From assembly GCA_032718475.1 (NCBI GenBank), contig JAUCBJ010006794.1:1-34337 (forward strand): 34,337 nt of DNA, given 5' to 3'. Positions 10,501-19,058 of the stretch are shown here, piece after piece. A program made the position numbers and the translations under genes. Within the stretch, counting starts at the first letter, position 1. Every line of letters begins with the position of its first letter. The notes beneath the pieces were generated by a model. It worked only from the letters and a program-made list of their open reading frames with translations. It made no database searches and was not told the DNA's origin. Source of the stretch: Nemertoderma westbladi (Eukaryota; Xenacoelomorpha; Nemertodermatida; Nemertodermatidae).

Positions 10501-11275
10501 TACCAACAGCTTCGTCTTAAGTTTACGCCGACAGATCGCTCGCTTCGGGACTAGTAATACCATGAGATCGGATAAGGGAACGAACTTCATTGGTGCCAAC
10601 AACGAAATCCAGGCTTACGTGAAGGACTGGAACCAAAGACAGGTGGACGATCAGCTAAGGATAACAGCGTCTAGCTGGACCTTCAACGCCGCCGACGCCC
10701 CTTGGTGGGGAGGAAGTTGGGAGAGATTAATTAGAAGTGTCAAGACCGCATTTCACTTTATAGTGCCATGCCGCGCGTATCTCACCGACGAACTTTTGCG
10801 GACGTTAATGGAGGAAATAGCTGCCTATCTCAACGAGAGACCGCTTATGCCAGTCTCATCGAGTCCCGATTCCCTGGAAGCGCTAACACCCGCGCACTTT
10901 CTACTGAAGAAACCTGTAGCCATGCTCCCACGATCGGAGATTGCCGACGGAGACGAATACTGCCGTCGAACTTGGCAACTTATGCAGTTGCTATCCCGTC
11001 GTTTCGCTGACCATTTCGAGAAACATTATCTGCCCACGCTACAACTTCGAACTAAGTGGTTTGCGCAGCAAGAAAACGTCAGCGCCGGAGATATGGTGCT
11101 TATTGTAGATTCAGACCTTCCACGTAAATGGTGGCAGACAGGTCGTATCATCGAGACTCACATCTCGGATGATGGTTTAGTGCGCTCGGTAGAACTCGTC
11201 GTCATGCGGCGTAACTTCAAGAAGCCAGGCATAATTTTTGAGACGCAACAGCTCAACCGCCCAGTTGGTACCTAA
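7511..11275 (+). CDS. pol: BEL/Pao-type Pol: reverse transcriptase, RNase H, integrase (gag/protease absent)
   Basis: An uninterrupted frame of about 1254 residues. RT: QGRYEIGLPF lead-in near 118, VRVVFDGSA near 206, FASDIEGMF with catalytic D251, and YMDD at 330-333. RNase H: FGDAS (D510), PRAELKAAL (E551), WTDALLVL (D581) and NPADIASRG. Integrase: His/Cys zinc motif (DVHSKLYH ... CIPC) near 885-927; D,D,E core in GVDLFGP (near 957), RSDKGTNF (near 1019) and GGSWERL (near 1067). The RT-H order and FGDAS/NPAD motifs place it in BEL/Pao. All catalytic residues are present, so the enzyme could be active. The frame is open from 7415; position 7511 is a GTG, and the first ATG is only at 7991, so the N-terminus is undefined. 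No gag, zinc knuckle or aspartic protease precedes it. It is clearly distinct from the BEL copy at 23437-31558. Confidence 0.92.
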   Translation: MESSEVDELTEGTPYSSDNDDIYQLFDEENTIDLLTENKTWKNQVNLGQLIRPSGPIDYNDELNDEIERYNARTRDELAVRFFTQELVEPNSYDKALSIEEERAKQIQETTTRFLKDQGRYEIGLPFRKREPRFINNRPLAEKRITQLHRRLTANASAKEMYQTQLKKFITKGYAERVPEGTPVTERTYYLTHHYVPKPGKPHEVRVVFDGSALYMGQSLNSELLPGPNLLQSLLGILLRLRQYSIAFASDIEGMFLQVKALDRDRDSLRFLWWPEGDLNQKPVEYWMTIQAFGIISSPSNACSVVRTTANDNRDAFSKEVIDNIKRDIYMDDNLKSLPSVEEAIDVAKGTVECLKRGGFRLTKFTSNSREFLEAIPVEDRGTKDLDLIKDDLPETKTLGLKWDTERDILFFQLKQRDNPVRTKRICLSILSTYFDPLGFISPVILIARSLVQQMWLENHSWDDPLKGELLKRWMKWEDSLPAIESFVISRAYFGHVLPTYSYQLHVFGDASDMGIGIVAYLRVETPDGIKVALVTSKALINNKLKVPRAELKAALYATAIGRNVTEQIDYPLEKTVYWTDALLVLEYITNEVCQFSVFVTNRVAIILSRTKIDQWRHCPGTINPADIASRGATPQELIDTPDWLGGPDFLSKEEDEWPPHLTTAEIRQAKGAEKVKPKTRASKSKLFKPTIDLSVLHTSGNDASDPQSLATNKSVVEIRDRDWKSGIPDVSQGISPLLQRAMHHYSSWNRLCKAVAYLRRCFHHHYSRTKTISDTAPLTSAQVHVIKNLPKYKTSDRFLKEKISYQEHEETNKQILRLLQCYEDSDKYFLLLRNPQMRLRDRFSSTMIDGLIRVGGRLTNAPLSFDTKFPILIRNLEVQIKMIVDVHSKLYHAGRERVLSEIRTRYYFYKPRRALNQVLRKCIPCRKAFSRPLIQREAELPRERVSFYEPPFTNTGVDLFGPIEVYRARTIVKRWCVIFVCMTCRAIHLDMVNDLSTNSFVLSLRRQIARFGTSNTMRSDKGTNFIGANNEIQAYVKDWNQRQVDDQLRITASSWTFNAADAPWWGGSWERLIRSVKTAFHFIVPCRAYLTDELLRTLMEEIAAYLNERPLMPVSSSPDSLEALTPAHFLLKKPVAMLPRSEIADGDEYCRRTWQLMQLLSRRFADHFEKHYLPTLQLRTKWFAQQENVSAGDMVLIVDSDLPRKWWQTGRIIETHISDDGLVRSVELVVMRRNFKKPGIIFETQQLNRPVGT

Positions 11276-11317
11276 AGAGGTGAGGTCTCTATAGGGGTGC
11301 CAACAACAGGCGGCGGC

Positions 11318-11333
11318 GGACTCGTGAGAGTCC
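11318..11333. repeat. Perfect 6 bp hairpin just after pol
   Basis: GGACTC and GAGTCC flank the loop GTGA, 43 bases after the pol stop codon, followed by a G-rich stretch. It may be an RNA structure at the 3' end of the pol transcript; function is unknown. Confidence 0.5.
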
Positions 11334-11662
11334 GGGGGCACGTTAAAATGGGGCGGTAAGTGCAAGGGAGATACTGAAGGCCCTCGTGTCTAGCGAACCA
11401 TGAATTGACATGGTGCCGTGGTACAGTCTAGTCGGCCTGTTGCCGTACTGCCAGTCCTGTACACAGTAGGGGTGGTGGCATAGTGTGATCTGTGGTTTGT
11501 GTGTGGACGATCAGTGGCAGTTTGCTTGAGCTTTCTGTTGCTGTGGGTACGTGGTATATGTGAGTGTATGTATGGCCACTGCGAGTGAGTATGGGAACCC
11601 TTGCCGGTTGGTTTAGTCGCCGCTGGTATTAGTAGGACCATATCTTTACTGCGCCCCAGCAT

Positions 11663-11704
11663 ACTTTGTGCACACAAAGTTATTTTGCCCTGACGGCAAA
11701 ATAA
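11663..11704. repeat. Two adjacent perfect hairpins
   Basis: ACTTTGTG/CACAAAGT (11663-11670 and 11673-11680, loop CA) is followed at once by TTATTTTGCC/GGCAAAATAA (11680-11689 and 11695-11704, loop CTGAC). The two stems share one base. Such a paired structure is unlikely by chance and could be an RNA processing or packaging element of the neighbouring retroelement. Confidence 0.7.
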
Positions 11705-12949
11705 GGTACTCTCGACTCTTTTATTAGTCGATACAATTTTGTCCCCTCTGATTTTGTCACCGATTTTGTCTTTCCCGATTATGTCCTCTGTGTGTGCATG
11801 GTATGTGTCCGATTTTGTGTTTACCTTTTGTGTACTTGATTATCGAACATCTGTTGAGTACACGTGTACAGTGACTGGTAAGTGGTGACTTGTTCAGTAG
11901 CTTTTTAGCTACAGACAGTATTGCCTTTTCAAATACTGCCGGCGAGGCGGGTGAAAACGGTCAATATTCCATGTTGGGTAGCGCAAGCCCACTTGGGACA
12001 AGACCGTCGGTTTGGCTCAAGGGCGACCTTGATCCTCGATCGCTATCGACTGGTCCACCCGCCGGTTGACTCTCTGAGTTGGCTCAATGTACAGTCAGGC
12101 CACAGTAAGTTAACAGTAGGCGATCATTGGCGTGGATCGGCTACATCGACGAGCTGTGCCGGTGTGATCGGGGGATTGAAAATTGAACCCGGGAAGCATC
12201 GGGCTACCCTCCGGCCCAGTCTGATAAAAACGGAGTCGGACTGGCCCCAGGGGTGGTGGGACAGCGTCCACCTCATGGGTGCGCCTCGGAGTCATCAGAG
12301 AGGAGCCCAGAAGGACGCAAGCGCGTTTATGTTTACTGGAAAGAGACCGAGAACTCTCCGGAAACTATGGAAGGCAAGACACTCTTCCCACGACCACCTC
12401 CCTAATTCCTCAAACATCTAGGGACTCCCCAACGTGATACGTCTGGAGTGGGTGCATGACTATATTATTCTATCTATTTTTATTATATTTTATATGCGAA
12501 CGTTATTATGTACTTTATTATAATCGTTTTATTTAATTTTATTTAGTAGAATGTTATTTTAGATTATTTAGTAGGTTAGTGCAATATATTAGTGTTTATT
12601 ACGTAATTACACATAATATATATTTAATATGACGGCGAGAAATAATTCTTTCTTTTTCCTTACTGTCCGTATTATATTATAAATACGAGACTACATGTAA
12701 GATGACATGTCAGTACTTATTAAAGTACAATAAAGCTCCTACTATATTTAAGTATTATCGGTAGGCAGAGTATTAGGAATGCAAAGTTCAGATCCTCGTG
12801 TCTCGGCTAAACCAAGCTCTGGGTAGACCTTGGAAACGACTTGCCTCTTCACACTGACATTGCTTCGTGCGATATTGCTCTTCTACTTTATATTAAATAA
12901 TACATATAGTAGCGTGATGTCCCTATAACAGTAGCGTAAAACGCAAATA

Positions 12950-13252
12950 AATCTGTTAAACCTTTTGACCATCTGTAATTTTAGTCGATTAAGATATCGC
13001 GGCACCCACCGATATACTTGAAAGACAAATTCTAGAATCAGTGGTTAACGTCCCCAGACAAGTTCTGGAATAAATCGGTGCCCATCTTAAATATTAATTT
13101 AATATTTATTAAAATCTGTAAAATTCAGATCCTTTAAAATTTCTAGTCAATTAAGATATCGCAGCGCTTACCGATACTCTTAAAAGACAATTTTATAGAA
13201 TTAAGGATCCTAGGTCCCCAGACATGCTCTGGAATAAAATTGTGTCAATTTT
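12950..13252. repeat. Two diverged tandem units of about 140 bp, 163 bp apart
   Basis: Unit 1 (about 12950-13090) and unit 2 (about 13113-13252) share AATCTGT at the start, the blocks ATTAAGATATCGC, ACCGATA, AAAGACAA, TCCCCAGACA and CTCTGGAATAAA or TTCTGGAATAAA. By eye they agree at about 70 percent of positions. They do not encode protein. Each ends with an AATAAA-type poly-A signal. Confidence 0.65.
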
Positions 13253-14056
13253 ACCATCAAATAATAAAATTCACGGGAATAAATTTAAATTCATATCTTA
13301 AATGAATTTCATAAATTGTCATTTTGTGCAATTTATAACATTCCCAAAATTCCATTAATTAATAGATCATGGGAGCGGAGATTCATCCTATTGAGCGTAT
13401 TAGAGTGCGAGAATCTCCAACATATAGTCAATAGCCGATAAAATTAATAAAATCATGTATAAAGAGGATATTGACAATTAAAGAATTACTATTAAATAGC
13501 ATTCCAGATCTGTATGCATGAGAATTACCCTAATTCTACCGCTAGCTTTCCATAATGTCACCATAGCAACACCCACGCTAGAATTAGAAGCAGGATAAAA
13601 GAACAATAGAAAGCTTGTCCCATTGCATAGCATAGAGAATACATAGCACATGGTTAGTATCCAAGGATACACAGTAATAACGTGACATTCTGGAAGGCAC
13701 TGACTAACGGACAAATGGCCTGTATGTGTACAATTGGTGACAGTTGTGTGGAATTTGTGCGTTTATAGGTGAATGTTACTGCTAAAGTATGTTTACAGTA
13801 GCTAGTCGCAATTGTGAAAGTAGCCCAACTCTCCTATAGAAAGAACCTAAAGTGGATCCAAGCCTTTGGGACGGACAGTGGAGTGACTTGTTCCGGTTAT
13901 CATTGTCGTGCTGTTGCTACATGTTGGCGTAAACACCGCGACGACGGTACATCGGCGCTGAGAATCCCACTGTCCGGGGGCAAAGAGAGGTAGGCAGCGA
14001 CGCCCGCTCGCCTAAACATAAACTCATTACAATATTAATAAACTCAGATAGCAGAT

Positions 14057-15991
14057 ATGACGGAGTTGATAGAAGATGATCTTGGTATCAGGGAGCGATA
14101 TACTCTACCTTTACAAGCATTTGTGGATAGCTTGATACGCGGTGAAGCCGATCCAACCATTACGGAGGACGATGGTCGTTATATCGAACCGCCGATGTCC
14201 CAAGAGCAACTTACGCGTGAATTGGACTATCGAAAATTCACCGCTCGCTATACGCATCGTAATGGCACGTATATGGACTTCTTAACTACCGGCCATCCTA
14301 TCGATTTACATGATACGGACGATGTAGACACCGAAAGGGAAAGGGTTCTATTTAAATATCATACCCAGCGGAGTCGTAACGATAAACCGAGAATAGAACA
14401 CGAAAATTCTATTCGTAACAGACTGGAAAGAGAAAACGTTGAAGAACCGGATAAACGCATCGACTTCAACGACTACCTGGAATTTTTGAGAGAAACCTAT
14501 CTCAACATCGCCAGTCAGCAGAACCTAGAGACTCGATATCCTCAAGGTATACATCATGACCCTATGGTAGAACTCAAACGGCTCTATTTCACTATGATGT
14601 ATCTTACCACCGATCGTCCACTACCTGTTATCCCGGATAGTTTTGAACAAATGGAAGAATATTGCAAAACTGGAGAACGATCACCCGCGTTTCCTCTACA
14701 GGACGTACGTCTTTGGTATTATTGTGACGAATGCCCTAGACCCAACCAACAAACTGAAAGACATAAACATCCGCGGAGACGTTGCGCTAAACACAGCTTT
14801 ACGCGTTATACTTACGGGAGTTTCGAGCGAAACCTGTTCGACGTATCACCTACGATCGCTCGTCTTAAACAATCACTAAATAAACCCATGATCAGAGTTC
14901 CGGAATACTTGGTCAGGCCTCCTCATTCCCTAGTGAGACCTCAAACTCTTGATCCTAACATTATCACTGATCCTCCCGAACTATATTCCCTGTTCAAAGA
15001 TTTAGTGTTACCCGAACAATTAATCGGTGGTGCTCCGGTAGTGGGTTCGTTAGACATTCGCCCATCCTACTTAGCCGGATTGGGACGCGGGCATCTAATA
15101 TCACCATTTGATCCTTACAATCGTCCAGGATTAAACCCGATGCAACCCGCCACGGAAGTCGAGGAGAGCGTTATAAGAAACGCTTTAGACGCTATTCGAC
15201 AGAAGATCGGAAAGGGAACACAAGATTGTTTAGAGAAACGTAAATTACAACAACAAGTCCAATCGGTGAAGGAGTTAGCCTTGCCACAGTTCGATAGAGA
15301 AATCCAAAACCTCGAGGAGGACATCGAGCTTGGACGCACGTATTCTCTACAAGAGTTTCTAGATGAACGCTTACAGAGACAAGCGGAGGAAAATCTACTC
15401 GAGGAGAAACACACTAAATTGGATGAGAGAGAAGAAGCCGCTTTAGCCCAACCCGAAGCTCAAATCCTTATGACAGATCTCTACTCTAAAACCGTCCGTC
15501 ATCCCTCGATGGTTCCACATTTCGGAGACAAACTCTTCGCGACGATACAACCCCAACTGGTTGATATCAGTACAGGATCGCAAAATCTTATCGCTGACGC
15601 CCCTATGTTACAGCGTCCGCCAATCGAGGCTGCTCGTGTTGACGGTATACTCGTTGAACCTCCGGACAATCGAGCGGATCTTGTCCGTCATATGGTACAC
15701 GATGTCAACATACGCGCTAGACCTTTACAGAACTCGTTTTATGGGATTAAAGACCACCCTTATTATGTTAATCTGACTCAATATTATATGGTAAAACCAG
15801 AAGACCCGACGCATAATTTAAAGTTTCTACCACTAATAAATCCTCTAGACGTTGTCGAACTCGAACAATTGCAGAAACATCTGGATCAGTTAGTAAAGGT
15901 AAACTCATTCAGAAAACCATATAACATTTCTCGAATCGAGAAGGATATAGAACTCCTTATAATCTCGATGGATTTATTAAAACTCGATTAG
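14057..15991 (+). CDS. Large unknown protein, first of a gag-like pair (644 aa)
   Basis: The frame starts at a true ATG with G at -3 and runs 644 codons. I do not recognise a family. The N-terminal 200 residues are highly charged (MTELIEDD..., DTDDVDTERERV). A Cys/His cluster at residues 223-246 (YYCDEC ... HKHPRRRCAKH) could bind zinc. Residues 280-365 are rich in Pro. Residues about 375-465 form a predicted amphipathic, charged coiled coil (KRKLQQQVQSVKEL, REIQNLEEDIELG). No signal peptide or membrane segment is seen. The end overlaps, in the -1 frame, an open stretch leading into the next protein, so the two may be made by -1 frameshifting or be one gene broken by an indel. Coiled coil upstream of a CCHC protein suggests a structural role in a retroelement; this is inference. 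Confidence 0.75.
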   Translation: MTELIEDDLGIRERYTLPLQAFVDSLIRGEADPTITEDDGRYIEPPMSQEQLTRELDYRKFTARYTHRNGTYMDFLTTGHPIDLHDTDDVDTERERVLFKYHTQRSRNDKPRIEHENSIRNRLERENVEEPDKRIDFNDYLEFLRETYLNIASQQNLETRYPQGIHHDPMVELKRLYFTMMYLTTDRPLPVIPDSFEQMEEYCKTGERSPAFPLQDVRLWYYCDECPRPNQQTERHKHPRRRCAKHSFTRYTYGSFERNLFDVSPTIARLKQSLNKPMIRVPEYLVRPPHSLVRPQTLDPNIITDPPELYSLFKDLVLPEQLIGGAPVVGSLDIRPSYLAGLGRGHLISPFDPYNRPGLNPMQPATEVEESVIRNALDAIRQKIGKGTQDCLEKRKLQQQVQSVKELALPQFDREIQNLEEDIELGRTYSLQEFLDERLQRQAEENLLEEKHTKLDEREEAALAQPEAQILMTDLYSKTVRHPSMVPHFGDKLFATIQPQLVDISTGSQNLIADAPMLQRPPIEAARVDGILVEPPDNRADLVRHMVHDVNIRARPLQNSFYGIKDHPYYVNLTQYYMVKPEDPTHNLKFLPLINPLDVVELEQLQKHLDQLVKVNSFRKPYNISRIEKDIELLIISMDLLKLD

Positions 15992-16047
15992 TCCATTGGA
16001 ATCTAGATGTATTATTTGAAGAAGAGAAAATACAAAGATATGGAAAT

Positions 16048-18309
16048 GTGGAGACGTATACCACTCGGCACATGAAGTATAGTGATCTCCCTGACGCTAA
16101 CAAATGCGCCACCTTGTGGCATCCAGTAGGGATGACCCTAGAGAACGCCACCAAAGAGTGGAATGAAACTCTTAATGTCATTGAGATGTATGGAGTTGTC
16201 ACCTATGATAATGAAGGTAGCGTTCCGGTCGGAGAACTAGGAACTACGCGCATGATCCACATACGCGGATTAGCTGGTTCTACCCACGTGTTTACTCGAG
16301 CGTGTTCCGACGTGATTGATTATTCCTTTGAAACTCTCACCGAAACGCAAAAGAATCTCCGACATGGACAATTCGAACTCGCGCAGCGTTACGTCATTGA
16401 CACCGAACGCAAACCGGCCATGGGTATCGATGGATTGATGTTACCCCAGCCCGTACTCGAGATGTTGTTCAACGAAAGAATCCTTAAAATCGGCTCAGCT
16501 GTTTATGGAGATCTCCAAAACGACTTTCGGAATATGGAAAATATCCCATATCCTTTCGTGGATGCGCAGCTGATTGCTCCATGGGCAGAAGGTCGAGGTT
16601 TCTTCCGCACCATGTATGCTAATACATCCAGCAACATTACAAAGGTGCAACGAACTTCCATCGGACATCTTGCCTTTCAGGAATACGGATGGAATTTCAA
16701 AGTCGGAAATCCCATCAACTATCAACAAGTATACGGAGACCATTATTCTCGATTATACTTTGACGGACCATTGACCGCACCTGGCGCCATGTATAGCTTC
16801 ATGAGTGTTCCACTCCGTCCCTCCTTAGCTATCTACACGATCTTTGAAAACACCGCACTTTCCGGTTGGCTAGCCGATGTGTGCAGTCGTACTATACGCG
16901 CCCATCCATTAATACTTGGGACCAAACTCGCTAAGCTAGATGAACATAATAAATTCATCCGCTTCGAATGTTTCCGGCGATTTTTAACCCCGTTCCGCAA
17001 TGTGGATAGCCAATTTAAAGACCGCGCTTTGACCAAGCTCAGCCTAAGAAACTCAGCTGCAGAGAAGTTAGATAGTGCTGGATTTGCTATTTTCAAAGAG
17101 ATTTGTATATCGAACTTGCACTCCTCTGTTATACAAAGACCTCGAATCCCCACAGGTTATTCTGTCGTGGAAATTCAGACAATAGGTCCACTTGAAGAGA
17201 CAGACACGCCCACCTCAGCTATGCACTGGGAAGACGAACCAATATGCCTAGAATCTGAGGAGATTCAGCCTATCGCGCCCCGGAACAGCGACAACGATTA
17301 CATCCTAGAATGGTATCAAGGTCCACAGTGTCTCACTGCGTACGATTATCGCCATGCCAACTATGTTTCTCGGCAACGTTGTCGGTTGTGCGCATCGAGA
17401 GACCATGTTACGCCCATAGACACAAAAGTCCGCTGTTCCTATTTCCAAGAACAACCGGCGATGGAAATTTATTGCACATATTGCAGACTCAATAACTTGC
17501 ATATTTTTGCGGTTTGCCCTCAATTTATGACTCAATGTCACCATTGTCAACTAAAGGGACACGCCAGTTTCGATTGCCCTTTTAATCACGATTTGGAAAG
17601 CGTAGATGAAATGATCACACTACGTTACATCAGAGCTTGGGAAGCGAACGCTGATTTACATTGTGATTCGCGCCATCGCTATTATCCTGGACGCGCTTAC
17701 GAAGGAGTTTATGCATTCCATCCTTATCTATTCGCTTCTGTCGAACAGAAATCACGCATATCGAGTTACGAACTACTGAAGCGCATCGGAGAATGTATTT
17801 CAACCAAATTCGTACGCAAATTTCTCAGGAGTGTTAATCCTAGCGACCTTCATTCCTATAACTTAATCAATTTTATCCGTCAGGATCCGGACTATGGAGA
17901 CTTATTTGTTAACTCACACCCCGAGTTACAGGAAGTATATCGACGGCCTTACGAATACCGAGCCCGCGAACGCGAGTTGGAAAGAACCATTAAACCCAGG
18001 AAGTTTCTGACTGCCTATGGTCCACCCACGGCTCTCGTTCAGACCACTCGTAAAGGACCCGTAAGAGCGGCCGTCCTAAAACGTGCTCTAAAGGCCGTTA
18101 GACCCCTCTCCCCCGACGTTGATGTCAACCAACCCGGCACTTCGACCGGCGGATACACCTACCATAATCCTACACCCTCTGATGCAATCATATTGCACCC
18201 TTCACCCAGGAGTTATAGCCCTCCTTGTAAAGTGGCTCGCCCCAAAGAGAAAAAGACTCTGGCCAGCTTTAAAAAACTGCGTAAACGCCGTCCGCGCAAG
18301 AAAGACTAA
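16048..18309 (+). CDS. Large unknown protein with CCHC zinc knuckle, second of the gag-like pair (about 753 aa)
   Basis: This frame is open from 15925, overlapping the preceding gene by 67 bases; 16048 is a GTG and the first ATG is at 16072. The first 400 residues show no known domain. From residue 445 follows a cysteine array: CRLC...H (445-453), C463, CTYC (476-479), C490, then CHHCQLKGHASFDC (497-510), an exact CX2CX4HX4C knuckle as in retroviral and retrotransposon nucleocapsids. The C-terminus is Pro/Ser/Thr-rich (RPLSPDVDVNQPGTSTGG) and ends strongly basic (KKLRKRRPRKKD), fitting nucleic-acid binding. No protease or RT follows within the next 500 bases. Base and codon use resemble the pol at 7511-11275 rather than the T-rich BEL copy further right. 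Function as a nucleocapsid is inferred from the knuckle and basic tail only. Confidence 0.75.
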   Translation: METYTTRHMKYSDLPDANKCATLWHPVGMTLENATKEWNETLNVIEMYGVVTYDNEGSVPVGELGTTRMIHIRGLAGSTHVFTRACSDVIDYSFETLTETQKNLRHGQFELAQRYVIDTERKPAMGIDGLMLPQPVLEMLFNERILKIGSAVYGDLQNDFRNMENIPYPFVDAQLIAPWAEGRGFFRTMYANTSSNITKVQRTSIGHLAFQEYGWNFKVGNPINYQQVYGDHYSRLYFDGPLTAPGAMYSFMSVPLRPSLAIYTIFENTALSGWLADVCSRTIRAHPLILGTKLAKLDEHNKFIRFECFRRFLTPFRNVDSQFKDRALTKLSLRNSAAEKLDSAGFAIFKEICISNLHSSVIQRPRIPTGYSVVEIQTIGPLEETDTPTSAMHWEDEPICLESEEIQPIAPRNSDNDYILEWYQGPQCLTAYDYRHANYVSRQRCRLCASRDHVTPIDTKVRCSYFQEQPAMEIYCTYCRLNNLHIFAVCPQFMTQCHHCQLKGHASFDCPFNHDLESVDEMITLRYIRAWEANADLHCDSRHRYYPGRAYEGVYAFHPYLFASVEQKSRISSYELLKRIGECISTKFVRKFLRSVNPSDLHSYNLINFIRQDPDYGDLFVNSHPELQEVYRRPYEYRARERELERTIKPRKFLTAYGPPTALVQTTRKGPVRAAVLKRALKAVRPLSPDVDVNQPGTSTGGYTYHNPTPSDAIILHPSPRSYSPPCKVARPKEKKTLASFKKLRKRRPRKKD

Positions 18310-18877
18310 CTGTTTAGAGTATTTACGTATATTAGAAACTGTGATTTTGTGTATTTATAGACTTGAATCCCATTTTCTGGGAGCGGTGTAAAAGCTTTTG
18401 CGGGCATAATCTTTCCCCTTGCCCGCAAAGTACCGTGTGGCTGTTTTAACGGACATAAAAGTTGTTCTTCTATATGTGTGCTTTGGAGGACATGGCAAGA
18501 CACAAAACCCGCAATGCGTCAAATCCTCTAGCACAGTGTAGCCTTGATGATTCAGATTACGACATCTAACAGCTGGTTGCTGGCATGGAAACGGCCGTTG
18601 GACACATGGTTCTTTGTTCAGCTCAACAGCCAATCAGAGCGATTTTTACTTCAGATGTGGAGATATTCTACAGATCATACTAGGTGTGTTCAGTCTTAGA
18701 GTTATAGTTTTGTTGTTTCTATCTAGGCCAAGAACACCGGCTCTGGAGTCAATTTTGTTTCAGACTTTAGAAGAAACATTAGTAGGCTTAGATTATAGAA
18801 CGTATAACTGTTATCTTAACAACCCAATCACTTCTTGCATTATCGGTTCAGTGCACGGTGCAAGTCACTGCAACATA
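18310..18877. other. 3' flank of the gag-like pair; no gene supported
   Basis: This 0.57 kb lies between the basic-tailed protein and the LINE insertion. It begins with a hairpin region and continues at 21809 once the LINE is removed. A short frame (18614-18955) ends in the poly-T tract and has no coding support. Confidence 0.5.
18397..18429. repeat. Hairpin with 9 bp stem downstream of the gag-like pair
   Basis: TTTGCGGGC (18397-18405) pairs with GCCCGCAAA (18421-18429) across a 15-base loop, 88 bases after the stop codon. It recalls the TTTTGCC/GGCAAAA hairpin after pol at 11680-11704, though the sequences differ. Confidence 0.6.
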
Positions 18878-18889
18878 CATTATTATACT
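18878..18889. repeat. Target-site duplication of the LINE, left copy
   Basis: CATTATTATACT lies immediately before the T19 tract (poly-A of the minus-strand LINE). The same 12 bases occur at 21797-21808. The last T is shared with the poly-T run, so the duplication is 11-12 bp. Confidence 0.8.
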
Positions 18890-19058
18890 TTTTTTTTTTT
18901 TTTTTTTCTATTAATGGTGATATATTTTCGCAAAAACGCACTAAATGATCAATAGCATATTGCATGCAGTACAGATGGTAACAACTCCATTACACAGTTA
19001 CAATGAGCAATAATTATGTAATATACCATACCAGTCCCCGCATAATCGATCAAACACT

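Larger units (their letters stand above)
11276..14056. other. 2.8 kb non-coding region between pol and the gag-like frames
   Basis: No supported gene. The left half (to about 12420) is GC-richer and contains several perfect hairpins, the 12 bp palindrome GTACACGTGTAC (11858-11869) and a splice-donor-like GTAAGT (11878-11883). The right half is AT-rich and contains a two-unit tandem repeat. If pol and the downstream frames belong to tandem copies of one element, an LTR and leader should lie here, but I could not define TG...CA ends or a primer-binding site. The last 200 bases before 14057 are GC-richer and act as leader of the next gene. Confidence 0.5.

Noticed and set aside
11921-12421. Open frame of 166 codons in the GC-richer leader region
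   Set aside because: It starts at TTG, has no recognisable motif and an irregular composition; more likely a chance frame in GC-rich DNA.
18614-18955. 113-codon frame crossing the poly-T tract
   Set aside because: It runs from the target flank through the LINE poly-A tail, so it crosses an insertion boundary.
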